DNA from: Balneolales bacterium
GTDB taxonomy: Bacteria; Bacteroidota; Rhodothermia; Balneolales; Natronogracilivirgulaceae
Length of the DNA stretch: 64,000 nucleotides
Direction of reading: 5' to 3'
NCBI GenBank assembly: GCA_007132975.1
Contig: SLNO01000046.1
Location: forward strand, 62,001-126,000
The first letter of the stretch is position 1. The number at the start of each line of letters is the position of its first letter. The translations under genes and the position numbers were made by a program. Positions 51,918 to 60,142 of the stretch are shown piece after piece. The notes under the pieces are model-generated. The model made no database searches. It worked only from the letters and a program-made list of their open reading frames with translations, and was not told the DNA's origin.

Positions 51918-52472
51918 TTACATAAGGTCCAGGCGCTGCATCACTTCATCGGTGATGTCGTAGTCGCGCTGAGCCCTCTCAGAGGCGTACAGAATGATGA
52001 AGTCACCATTGTTTGTCATTGTATTGAGAACGAATGTAAAGTTGCGTTCCCTCGCGACGCTTTCGATGGCTCCCTGGATCTTGGTGAGCAGGGGCTCGAT
52101 AAGTTCAAACTGACGTTCCTGAATTTCCTGCTGGAAATTTTGTTGGAACTCCTGCAGCTCGAGATTAAGCCCTGCCAGTTTTTCTTCCTCGCGGCGTCTG
52201 GCTTCATCTGAGATTACCGCCATTTTTTGCTGATACTCTTCCACTTCCCTGCGGAAGTTGGCTTCTTTTTCGGCAAACTCCTGACGTTTACGGTCGATGA
52301 AATTTTGGAGGCGGCGCTCAATAGCGGCCATTTCGGGCATGCTTCGCATGATAGTCTGCGGGTCGACATAACCGATCCTCAGTTCGTCCTGCGCCTGTGC
52401 CTGTGCTTTTTCAACAGGAAGTGCGAGCCCGATAAAAAGAAAACATCCGAGAATAATCCAGGTTTTTTTCAT
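51918..52472 (-). CDS. OmpH/Skp family periplasmic chaperone (third paralogue)
   Basis: A 184-residue exported protein of the Skp family, which holds unfolded outer-membrane proteins on their way to BAM. It has a signal peptide (TWIILGCFLFIGLALPVEKA then QAQ), a first strand ELRIGYVDPQTIMRSMPEM, and a long coiled-coil arm (about 55-125; LQNFIDRKRQEFAEKEANFR, EEEKLAGLNLELQEFQQNFQ). It returns to the body with ARERNFTFVLNTMTNNGDFI. It is 23 bases downstream of the second copy and abuts rnhB. The three copies share the IGYxDxxxxxxxxPE opening but differ widely in the arms. Confidence 0.92.
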   Translation of the reverse strand: MKKTWIILGCFLFIGLALPVEKAQAQAQDELRIGYVDPQTIMRSMPEMAAIERRLQNFIDRKRQEFAEKEANFRREVEEYQQKMAVISDEARRREEEKLAGLNLELQEFQQNFQQEIQERQFELIEPLLTKIQGAIESVARERNFTFVLNTMTNNGDFIILYASERAQRDYDITDEVMQRLDLM

Positions 52473-52495
52473 TGTGTGTGATATCTGCTTAATGG

Positions 52496-53020
52496 TTACT
52501 GTAACATTCTTTGAATGACCTTGTCGGTCAGGCTGAGTCTCTCGCGTCCGTCATCGGATATGAACAAGAGGAGCATTTCGCCCTCGCTCGTTGCCTCATT
52601 AAGGACATAGTCCAGACTCATTTCAGTCGCCAGGGATTCAATGATTATATTCATCTCCTGAAGAATGGGACCTAGCAATTCTGCCTGGCGCTGCTCCAGT
52701 TCCCGCTGGACCCTCATCTGGAATTCTTCCAGTTCTTGGTCTCTTCTCTGGAGCTCCTGCTGGCGCCGTCTGGTTTCCTGTTCAGAGAGGTTGGGTGCTT
52801 CCTGCTGGAACCTTGCCAGCATATTCTGAAGCTCTATGGCTTTTTCCTCAAACTCGGCTTCCCTGCTGTCCAGAAACCTGTTCAGCTGTCGCTCGATGGC
52901 CTCCTTCTCCGGCAAGTTGTCGAGAACACGTTGCGGATCCATGTAGCCAATTCGCGTTTGAGCGCTGGCTGCAATTGCAAATCCGAAAAGGAGGAAGAGA
53001 ATCGTCGAAAAATACTTCAT
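52496..53020 (-). CDS. OmpH/Skp family periplasmic chaperone (second paralogue)
   Basis: A 174-residue Skp-like protein: signal peptide (STILFLLFGFAIAASA before QTRIG), the body strand RIGYMDPQRVLDNLPEKEAI, coiled-coil arms rich in Glu, Gln and Arg (about 40-125), and a closing TEMSLDYVLNEATSEGEMLL. The arms include RRRQQELQRRDQELEEFQMR. The spacing to the flanking paralogues (117 bases upstream, 23 downstream) and common layout suggest tandem duplication. It probably forms a trimer with a central cavity like Skp; homo- versus hetero-trimer formation cannot be told. Confidence 0.92.
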   Translation of the reverse strand: MKYFSTILFLLFGFAIAASAQTRIGYMDPQRVLDNLPEKEAIERQLNRFLDSREAEFEEKAIELQNMLARFQQEAPNLSEQETRRRQQELQRRDQELEEFQMRVQRELEQRQAELLGPILQEMNIIIESLATEMSLDYVLNEATSEGEMLLLFISDDGRERLSLTDKVIQRMLQ

Positions 53021-53137
53021 TTTATCGTGTTTGCTGTTATTGTAAAAAGTTTATCAAGATACGGCGTTTTCGATACTTTTTGCAAAACGTACTACTCTAA
53101 TACGAAATACCATAACCAATAATTGTGTTTTGGGATG

Positions 53138-53683
53138 TCAAAGCGCATCATCATCAACAAAGATTCCCATCTCCTGGAGCACGTCGCGGCTGATATCCCA
53201 GCGACGTCTGGAAAACAGAAACAGGTAGTCGCCGGCGCGGTCAAATACATGGTCAAACCCTTCCCTTTCGGCCACTTTTACCACAGCTTCCAGAATACGC
53301 TGCTGTAATGGTTCCAGAAGCTCTTCTTGCTGCCTGAAATAGTCTCCATCAGGTCCGAACCTGCGGTTGATATACTGTTCCCGTTCACGAACCTTGCGGT
53401 CGATTTCCTGCTGGCGCTGCCTTCTGATATCCGGGGTGAAGAGGATTTCCCGCGCCTCGAAGTCCTGCCTGAGCCGTTCTATCTCCACCTGCATCTCGTC
53501 GATTTCCTGCTTCCAGTTCTGGGCTATTGTTTCCAGGCGCTGACGGATCCCCGTGTATTCCGGGATTTCACGCATGATCACATCGGAGTCGATATACCCG
53601 ATTTTCTGCTGCGCTTCCACTGGGGGTGCCGCAGCAAGCAATAGCAACAGGGGGAGGATGAGAAATGGAGTGAAATTTTTCAT
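53138..53683 (-). CDS. OmpH/Skp family periplasmic chaperone (first paralogue)
   Basis: A 181-residue Skp-like protein directly after bamA. ATG at 53681-53683 (MKNFTPFLILPLLLLLAAAP) gives a proper signal peptide; the longer reading to 53722 would bury it and overlap bamA. The body opens QQKIGYIDSDVIMREIPEY, the arms span about 45-120 (WKQEIDEMQVEIERLRQDFE), and the end reads AEREGFDHVFDRAGDYLFLF, matching the closing strands of the family. An extra FGPDGDYFRQQEE segment near 112 is absent from the other two copies. It follows the bamA stop by two bases, so coupling to BAM synthesis is likely. Confidence 0.93.
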   Translation of the reverse strand: MKNFTPFLILPLLLLLAAAPPVEAQQKIGYIDSDVIMREIPEYTGIRQRLETIAQNWKQEIDEMQVEIERLRQDFEAREILFTPDIRRQRQQEIDRKVREREQYINRRFGPDGDYFRQQEELLEPLQQRILEAVVKVAEREGFDHVFDRAGDYLFLFSRRRWDISRDVLQEMGIFVDDDAL

Positions 53684-53685
53684 GA

Positions 53686-56196
53686 TCAGAACGGAGCGCC
53701 GATGTTGAAAAGGAACTGCCACTGATTGGCATCTACACCCGGGGCTTCAATGCCGTCAAACCGGTATCCGTAACTCAGGTCAATGAGTCCAAGGATCGGC
53801 ATGAAAATGCGCGCACCAAAACCGGCCGCACGCTTCACGTTGAACGGATCAAATTCCTTGTATCCGAGAAAGGCGTTACCCGCTTCAAAAAAGGCATACG
53901 GAATGAGCTGCACCTGTTCCGTACTGATGAGCGGATACCTGAGTTCGGCCATGTATTTGTTGTATACCGTACCTCCGATCTCCTCGCCGTCACGATAGGG
54001 GGAGATGGATCCTTCAAATCCGCCGGGATACCCCCTCATATCGATGTTGTCACGCGTGAACACCTGCTGTTGCTGCAACGGGGTACCGCCCAGATAGAAC
54101 CGCTGGAACTGGCTGCGGCTGGATCTGCTGAACCAGCTCATATAACCAAATTCCATGCCGTACGTTGCTACTAGTTTTCCGACAATCGGTATGTGGTACT
54201 GGTAGTCCATCCCGAGCTTGAAATACTGTGAGAAGCCGGGGAGGTTGGGTGCCGCTTCTCCGTAGATGGTAAATTTTGAACCTACGTTTGGCGAAATCGG
54301 GTTGTCGGTGGAGTTGCGCTGCAGCTCCTGTGCAATGGAGATGATGCTGGCCTGTCCGCCAAGAAGACGCTCAAACCCGGCCACATCGAAGTACTGGTAA
54401 CGCAGCCTTGTGATATGGCGGAAGTAGTCATCCGGCCAGTTAAGACGCCTTCCGTAGGAGACAGTGCCTGAAAACATCTCCTGCCGGGTAGTACTGGCCC
54501 CGAAGAAAGTCCCGCTTCCACCGGTGAAAAGACTGTAGGACAGATTGATCCCAAAGGAGTTCGGACGCCCTAGGAACCAGGGTTCCTGAAATCCAAAACT
54601 GAAATGCTGGTATCCGCGACCGGTCATCTGAACCCCGAGGGATACGCGCTGCCCGTCGCCGCTGGGAAGCGGCCGCCAGGCGGAACCGTTGAAGAGATTG
54701 CGGGCGGAGAAGTTGTTGAAGTTGACTCGGGCGGCAAGGATCAGTCCAAACTGACGTCCACCATAACCGCCTGAAAACTCAAAGTTGTCAGTGCTCATGG
54801 ACTCATCAAGATAGTAGATGATATCCACCATCTTATCCTCGTAGTCAACATCCAGGTCCGGTTGAATGGCTTCGGGATTGAAGTATCCAAGCTGAGAAAG
54901 TTCTCGTATTGACCGGATGATGGCCGACCGGCTGTACCTTGATCCGGGCAGGTTTCTGAGCGTACGGCGCACCACGTCGTCATGCGTCTTGGTATTGCCG
55001 AGGAATTCCACCATGCGAACGGTGGCGATGTCGTCCTCGATTATGAAGAGGGTGATATCCAGTGAGTCCCCCTCCACCCGCTCAAACTCGGGCTGGACCA
55101 CAAAGAAGAGATATCCGATGTTCTGGTACATACTGGTGACATCGGTCTCGTGCCTGTTCTGCCTGAGGTTTTCCTCGAATCTCCTTTCGTTGAAAACATC
55201 CCCGGTGAACATGTTCAGAGACTCAGAAAGCTGTTCATCGGTGTAGACCGTGTTTCCTTCCCAGGTGATGTTTCGAATGTGGTACTGTGGACCCTCGTCT
55301 ATTTTGAAAAAGACCCCGATAGACTGCTTGTTCCTTCTCCTTGAGTAGACCCAAACCGAGTCTTCGACGACCCGGGCATCCATGAATCCGTTTTCGCGAT
55401 AGAAAGCCAGCAGTTCATCCTTGCCTTCCACGAAATCTTCGCGGTTGTACGTCTGGCGTGTGAAAATACGCCACCAGCGGTCGCGCTTGATGTCCCCGAT
55501 GTTTTTGCGGAGCCTGCGGTCAGAGAAGTTTTCATTTCCTTCGAACTCTATGGTCCGGATCTGGATGCGATCGCCGCGGTCAACATCGAAAGTGAGTGAG
55601 ACACGGTTCCTGAGTGTGTCCGCCTCCGACACGATCACATCCACAGTGGTACCGCGGTAGCCGCGATTTTCGAAGTAGCGCAGGATGGTGCTGACGGATT
55701 GGGCCTTGGCCGATTCGGTGACGGCAAAACCGCGCGAAAGCGGAATTTTACCCTCGAGATCCCTTCGTTGAGACCGTCTGACGCCCTCGATGGTATAACG
55801 TTCCAGACGCGGCTGCTCAGTGACTACAATGTCCAGGATCAGCCCGTCGCGGCCCACCTCCCGCTTGTAGATCTTGACATCGGAAAAGAGGCCTGTGTTG
55901 TGAAGTCTCCTGATAGCCTGTGGGATCTCATCGCCCGGAATGCGGATGTTGCTGCCGACGGTGAGGTTGGATGCGTTGACGATGAACGTCTGACTGTAGA
56001 AACGGCTTCCAGTAGCTGTGACGTCAATAAGCTCAAAGAGACGCGGCTGCATCTCCAGCGGATTGTTCGGACGGAAGGGTTGCTGCCCCTCCGCATTGGC
56101 GCTCGCAGTTTGGGCATGGAGTGCGGTTGACGCCGAGAGGCAGAATAATGCCGCCAGCGTGATACGGAATACAATATTTCTGATAGGATTTGGCAC
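53686..56196 (-). CDS. bamA: Outer-membrane protein assembly factor BamA
   Basis: BamA inserts beta-barrel proteins into the outer membrane. The 836-residue protein has a signal peptide (about 1-29), five POTRA-like repeats (about 50-460; e.g. FNASNLTVGS-like first repeat, RIRTIEFEGNENFSDRRLRK near 213, IRNITWEGNTVYTDEQLSES near 310, VRMVEFLGNTKTHDDVVRRT near 390) and a 16-strand barrel. The barrel contains the family region around IDMRGYPGGFEGSISPYRDG near 715-735 (the RGY-type lid motif) and ends NQWQFLFNIGAPF, with the terminal aromatic residue expected of an outer-membrane barrel. It is followed by three ompH genes and preceded by uppS. Confidence 0.96.
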   Translation of the reverse strand: MPNPIRNIVFRITLAALFCLSASTALHAQTASANAEGQQPFRPNNPLEMQPRLFELIDVTATGSRFYSQTFIVNASNLTVGSNIRIPGDEIPQAIRRLHNTGLFSDVKIYKREVGRDGLILDIVVTEQPRLERYTIEGVRRSQRRDLEGKIPLSRGFAVTESAKAQSVSTILRYFENRGYRGTTVDVIVSEADTLRNRVSLTFDVDRGDRIQIRTIEFEGNENFSDRRLRKNIGDIKRDRWWRIFTRQTYNREDFVEGKDELLAFYRENGFMDARVVEDSVWVYSRRRNKQSIGVFFKIDEGPQYHIRNITWEGNTVYTDEQLSESLNMFTGDVFNERRFEENLRQNRHETDVTSMYQNIGYLFFVVQPEFERVEGDSLDITLFIIEDDIATVRMVEFLGNTKTHDDVVRRTLRNLPGSRYSRSAIIRSIRELSQLGYFNPEAIQPDLDVDYEDKMVDIIYYLDESMSTDNFEFSGGYGGRQFGLILAARVNFNNFSARNLFNGSAWRPLPSGDGQRVSLGVQMTGRGYQHFSFGFQEPWFLGRPNSFGINLSYSLFTGGSGTFFGASTTRQEMFSGTVSYGRRLNWPDDYFRHITRLRYQYFDVAGFERLLGGQASIISIAQELQRNSTDNPISPNVGSKFTIYGEAAPNLPGFSQYFKLGMDYQYHIPIVGKLVATYGMEFGYMSWFSRSSRSQFQRFYLGGTPLQQQQVFTRDNIDMRGYPGGFEGSISPYRDGEEIGGTVYNKYMAELRYPLISTEQVQLIPYAFFEAGNAFLGYKEFDPFNVKRAAGFGARIFMPILGLIDLSYGYRFDGIEAPGVDANQWQFLFNIGAPF

Positions 56197-56248
56197 GGTG
56201 TAAGAACGTCTTTTAAAAATCTTTATTTCCGGAATTTTTATGCTTTCG

Positions 56249-57064
56249 CTATCTCATGGCTACAGATGGTTCCTCTAGCTCCAGATGAGAGTGCACTTTT
56301 CCGAACCGGCGTTCTCTGTTCTGATAGGATTCAATAGCTTCGTAAAGCTCTTCCCGCCGGAAATCCGGCCAATAGGTATTGGTAACATAGAGTTCCGAGT
56401 AGGCGGACTGCCAGAGCAGGAAATTGCTCAGCCGGAATTCGCCGCTGGTACGGACGATAAGATCCGGATCGGGGATGTCGGCTGTCGCCAGATGTTCGGA
56501 AATGGTCTCATTGTTGATGTCTTCGGGACAGAGGAGCCCGTCCTTGACCTTTTGGGATATGCGGTTGACGGCCTGGCAGATGTCCCATCTTCCAGAATAA
56601 CTGAGGGCCAGGCACAGATCCATACGCTTGTTGTCTGAAGTCAGTTCAATGGCTTCCACAAGTTCACGCCGGCAGGTGGGCGGAAGGCGGTCAATATCTC
56701 CGATGGATGAGAGCCGGATGTCGTTTTCGTGCAGCTTGCGGGTTTCGGAGCGCAGGGACTGCACCAGCAGTTTCATGAGAGCACTGATTTCGCCTTTAGG
56801 GCGTCCCCAGTTTTCCATTGAGAATGCATAGAGAGTGAGATGCTGCACGCCAATCTGTGCGGATGCTTCCGTAATATCCTTGACAGAATCCACCCCGGCT
56901 TTGTGTCCGGCTATGCGAACGCTTCCTCGGCTCTTGGCCCATCTTCCGTTGCCGTCCATGATGACGGCAATGTGGCGTGGAATCTCCCCCCTGCTTCGGA
57001 GGATGTCCTGTCTCTCCTTGTCTTGCGGGGATTGCTGTTGTGATGTACGGTCTTCGTTATTCAA
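56249..57064 (-). CDS. uppS: Undecaprenyl diphosphate synthase
   Basis: Makes the C55 lipid carrier for peptidoglycan and other wall polymers. The 271 residues hold the catalytic D37 in IAVIMDGNGRWAKSRG, GHKAGVDSVKDITEAS near 54, LTLYAFSMENWGRPKGEISA near 77-96, ALSYSGRWDICQAVNRI near 180 and PDPDLIVRTSGEFRLSNFLL near 218-237. The segment SAYSELYVTNTYWPDF completes the family set. The first 27 residues are polar, glutamine-rich and likely disordered. It lies 52 bases upstream of bamA and 54 bases downstream of ribH. Confidence 0.97.
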   Translation of the reverse strand: MNNEDRTSQQQSPQDKERQDILRSRGEIPRHIAVIMDGNGRWAKSRGSVRIAGHKAGVDSVKDITEASAQIGVQHLTLYAFSMENWGRPKGEISALMKLLVQSLRSETRKLHENDIRLSSIGDIDRLPPTCRRELVEAIELTSDNKRMDLCLALSYSGRWDICQAVNRISQKVKDGLLCPEDINNETISEHLATADIPDPDLIVRTSGEFRLSNFLLWQSAYSELYVTNTYWPDFRREELYEAIESYQNRERRFGKVHSHLELEEPSVAMR

Positions 57065-57118
57065 TGAAAAAGAGGTTAATAATGCGTAATAATCTGTTTA
57101 CTGCCAAGTTTTCCGGGT

Positions 57119-57595
57119 TTATAAAGAATCGATCTGACCGGAAAGTGAAATCATTTCGAGAACGGTCATGGCTGCCTCACCGCCCTTGTTACCGGACTTG
57201 GTGCCAGCCCGCTCAATGGCCTGTTCGATGGAGTCTGTCGTGAGAACTCCAAATCCAACCGGTATCTGATACTTGAGCATGACATCGGAAATTCCTCTGC
57301 TGGCCGCACCCGCCACGAAATCAAAATGGGGGGTGGAACCCCGAATGACCACACCAAGGCAGATAATGGCGTCATGCTTGCCTTTTTCTGCCAGCCTGGA
57401 AGTGACAAGGGGTATTTCGAATGAACCGGGACAATATACGACATCTATCAGGGATTCATCAACCCCGTGCCGCTTCAACGTATCCACTGCACCTTCCAGG
57501 AGCCTTTCGGTTATGAAACTGTTCCATCGGGAAACCACAATCCCGATTCTGGCATCTTTAACGTTGAAAGTACCTTCTATCTTGTTCACTTGCAT
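57119..57595 (-). CDS. ribH: 6,7-dimethyl-8-ribityllumazine synthase
   Basis: Joins the pyrimidine and butanone-phosphate precursors in riboflavin synthesis, as a 60-mer or pentamer shell. The 158-residue length is typical. Motifs are IGIVVSRWNSFITERLLEGA near 17, VYCPGSFEIPLVTSRL near 52, CLGVVIRGSTPHFDFVAGAA near 77 with the catalytic histidine, and PVGFGVLTTDSIEQAIERAG near 110. The 5' end overlaps the stop of the PHP gene by 10 bases. Other rib genes are not in the window. Confidence 0.96.
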   Translation of the reverse strand: MQVNKIEGTFNVKDARIGIVVSRWNSFITERLLEGAVDTLKRHGVDESLIDVVYCPGSFEIPLVTSRLAEKGKHDAIICLGVVIRGSTPHFDFVAGAASRGISDVMLKYQIPVGFGVLTTDSIEQAIERAGTKSGNKGGEAAMTVLEMISLSGQIDSL

Positions 57596-58446
57596 AGTGT
57601 TTTGGAATATGTTTCGTGTTGACCGGCATTTCCGTCGACTGTATTTACGAGCAGCGGGGAATCCGGTTCCAGCGGTATGTGAAGAACACCGAATTGGTAA
57701 TAATCCTGTACCGAGCCATGAAAATCAGACCCGCCGGTAGGAATCAGCCCGTGGCTCTCGCAGTATGTGAGATAGCGCCTTTTATGGGCTTCGTTATGGG
57801 ATGAGTGGTAGCACTCTATCCCATCCAACCCGGATTCTTTAAGTTCTTTGATTTCTATAAAATTATAGTTGTTTCCCGGATGGGCGAGGATGGCTATGCC
57901 GCCAGCCTTGTGGACGCTCTCGATGACGTCGGCAACGTCAGGATAATCAATCATGTGATAGGCGCTGGATGTGTTCCCGAGATATCTCAGGAACACCTCC
58001 TGGTTGTCGGCGGCGTAGCCTTTGCCGATCATAACACGTGCTATGTGGGGACGGCCAATGGGCGCCCTTCCAGCCTCTCCAACCACCTCATCATAGGACA
58101 GATCAAAGCCAAGGGCGTTGAGTTTTCCGATGATGCTTCTGGCGCGCTGGATCCGTTTTCGCTTCTGGTCGGCGAGCAGGCGCTTCATGAGTTCCGTGTC
58201 CCTGAAAGCATAGGCAAGCAGGTGACACTCCCGCCCATTGAAAATTGTGCTTATTTCAACCCCGGTTACCACCCTCAGGCGGGTGTCCTCTGCCGCAATC
58301 CGGGCCTCTTCAACTCCTGCTATGGTATCATGGTCGGTGATGGCAATTACGTCCAGATCGGTCTGGAGCGCCTGCGTCACGACCTGAGCCGGTGTGAGTT
58401 TACCGTCAGATGCCGTTGTATGGATATGTAGATCGGCTTTCAGCAA
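57586..58446 (-). CDS. PHP-domain phosphoesterase (TrpH/YciV, RNase AM-like)
   Basis: A 286-residue metal-dependent phosphoesterase of the polymerase-and-histidinol-phosphatase fold. It opens LKADLHIHTTASDGKLTPAQ (motif I), followed by ITDHDTIAGVEEA near 36, VVTGVEISTIFNGRECHLLA near 58-77, GRAPIGRPHIARVMIGKGYA near 127, GIAILAHPGNNY near 183 and PTGGSDFHGS near 236. E. coli YciV (RNase AM) of this family removes phosphate from 3',5'-bisphosphonucleotides and trims RNA 5' ends; that function is plausible here. It is 6 bases after the S41 protease and overlaps ribH by 10 bases. Confidence 0.9.
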   Translation of the reverse strand: MLKADLHIHTTASDGKLTPAQVVTQALQTDLDVIAITDHDTIAGVEEARIAAEDTRLRVVTGVEISTIFNGRECHLLAYAFRDTELMKRLLADQKRKRIQRARSIIGKLNALGFDLSYDEVVGEAGRAPIGRPHIARVMIGKGYAADNQEVFLRYLGNTSSAYHMIDYPDVADVIESVHKAGGIAILAHPGNNYNFIEIKELKESGLDGIECYHSSHNEAHKRRYLTYCESHGLIPTGGSDFHGSVQDYYQFGVLHIPLEPDSPLLVNTVDGNAGQHETYSKTLCK

Positions 58447-58452
58447 GGCGAA

Positions 58453-60099
58453 TTAAGGCTCAAGTATGGAGAAGAACCTGGTTTTGTTTTCAATAAGTGT
58501 GACTGCTTTTTGGGCCGCTTCATCAGATTTAAGCTGTTCTGCCATCCTGCCGCGGCTTCCATTGAAGCGGGAGATCAACTCCAGATAGAGTTCCTTTTTA
58601 ATGTGCTCGGAGTAACGCTCTTCCTCCATCCTCTTTTCTTCAGCAACCAGCTCCTTCATGGAGGATATGCGATCGTTGGAAGCTTCCTTGACCCCGGGAT
58701 CGAGCGATTCAATGAAACGATCCAAATGGCGCTCGGCACGGGTTGAATACTTGAAATCCTGCGCATCCAGATAGGCCAGGAACTCCCGGTAGTAGTCCTC
58801 CGGACCTTTTTCAGGATCCAACTGGTCTCTGCCCGAAGTGTATTCGTTGGCAAAGAAGAAATAGTGGCTGTTTTGGAGTAGCGCGATCTCAAGCATGCTG
58901 TGCGGACGCTGGGCGACCAAAAGATCCGGTTCAATGCCAATACCCTCATAGACAACCCTTCCGGAACGGGTTTGATGGCGGGTGCGCAACGAATCAGGCA
59001 CCTCCTCCATGGCTGCCGCTTCCTCACTGGTGAGATACGGTGTGGACTGGATCGACCTGCCACTGGGAATGAAGTATTTGGATGTGGTGATCTTCAGGGA
59101 AACGTTGTAGGAAAGCGGCTGGACGATCTGCACCAGACCCTTGCCAAAACTGCGTTCGCCGATGACCACGGCCCTGTCCAGATCCTGCAGTGCCCCGCTG
59201 ACGATTTCCGAGGCGCTTGCGCTTCCGCTGTTCTGGAGCACGACGAGCGGTCCGTCTGCGTATACCGGCTGCTCGGAAGTCTCATACTGCTGGTTGGCGC
59301 GGGACATGCGTCCCTCCGTCCAGACAACCTTCTCCCCCGGTGGCACAAATTTGTCGATGATCTTGACGGCCTCGTCAAGCAACCCACCCGGATTGTTGCG
59401 CAGATCAAGCACCAGACCGTCGAGCGGTGCGTCATTTTGAAGCTCGATGATGGCTTTTCTCACCTCTTCGGCGGCATTCTGTGCAAATCTTCTCAACAGG
59501 ATATATCCGATGCGATCATTGGCATCGAGCAACCCGAAGTACGTGACATTTCTTACTTCAATGGTCTCGCGGGTCAGTTCGAAATCCAGCAGCTCATCAA
59601 TTCCAAAGCGACGGATGGTGAGCACTACGGTGGTCCCGGGGTCACCTCGAAGCAGGCTCTGCAGGTCATCCGTGCTCATCCTGGTCACATCGATGCCATC
59701 CACCTTTTTGATAATATCCCCGGCCCGCACACCACGGCGCTCGGCGGAGTATCCCTCAATCGGGGCTATCACGACCAGCTGCCCCCCTCGCGCGCCCACT
59801 TCAAGGCCCACTCCGGCGTACTGACCGGTCGTAACAATGTCCATCTGGCGGCTGCCGGCTTCGTCTATCAGCACTGTGTACGGGTCCAGCTCATTGAGCA
59901 TGGCATCTACCCCGCTGCGGATCAGCCGCTCAGCATCCACTTCCTCGATATAGGAGCCCGAGACGTTTTCGAACACTTCGCTGAAAATCCTGAAGTTCTT
60001 CTGGATCAGGAAGTACGGGTCGGGGCGCAGGATAAAGCCGGTGGCGGCAATACCGGCCACAATGACAGCGATCAGGGCAAAACGGGAAGAAAAACGCAT
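58453..60099 (-). CDS. S41 family C-terminal processing protease (CtpA-like)
   Basis: A 548-residue periplasmic protease anchored by one N-terminal helix (RFALIAVIVAGIAATGFIL). A PDZ domain covers about 85-165 (GVGLEVGARGGQLVVIAPIE, AGDIIKKVDGIDVTRM). The tail-specific protease core has LDLRNNPGGLLDEAVKIID near 235, the nucleophile in LQNSGSASASEIVSGALQD near 290, and the catalytic lysine in GERSFGKGLVQIVQPLSY near 317. About 150 more residues follow the core. The start at 60097-60099 (MRFSSRF) is chosen because it places the anchor at the N-terminus; ATG at 60123 is also possible. It follows the LysM transglycosylase and may process wall enzymes. Confidence 0.93.
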   Translation of the reverse strand: MRFSSRFALIAVIVAGIAATGFILRPDPYFLIQKNFRIFSEVFENVSGSYIEEVDAERLIRSGVDAMLNELDPYTVLIDEAGSRQMDIVTTGQYAGVGLEVGARGGQLVVIAPIEGYSAERRGVRAGDIIKKVDGIDVTRMSTDDLQSLLRGDPGTTVVLTIRRFGIDELLDFELTRETIEVRNVTYFGLLDANDRIGYILLRRFAQNAAEEVRKAIIELQNDAPLDGLVLDLRNNPGGLLDEAVKIIDKFVPPGEKVVWTEGRMSRANQQYETSEQPVYADGPLVVLQNSGSASASEIVSGALQDLDRAVVIGERSFGKGLVQIVQPLSYNVSLKITTSKYFIPSGRSIQSTPYLTSEEAAAMEEVPDSLRTRHQTRSGRVVYEGIGIEPDLLVAQRPHSMLEIALLQNSHYFFFANEYTSGRDQLDPEKGPEDYYREFLAYLDAQDFKYSTRAERHLDRFIESLDPGVKEASNDRISSMKELVAEEKRMEEERYSEHIKKELYLELISRFNGSRGRMAEQLKSDEAAQKAVTLIENKTRFFSILEP

Positions 60100-60142
60100 A
60101 TGGAATACCGGAGGGGACGTCATTGCTGACTTGAAAAATGCA

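Noticed and set aside
58900-60129. 409-codon plus-strand open frame opposite the S41 protease
   Set aside because: Antisense to a well-supported protease gene; the translation shows no recognisable domain.
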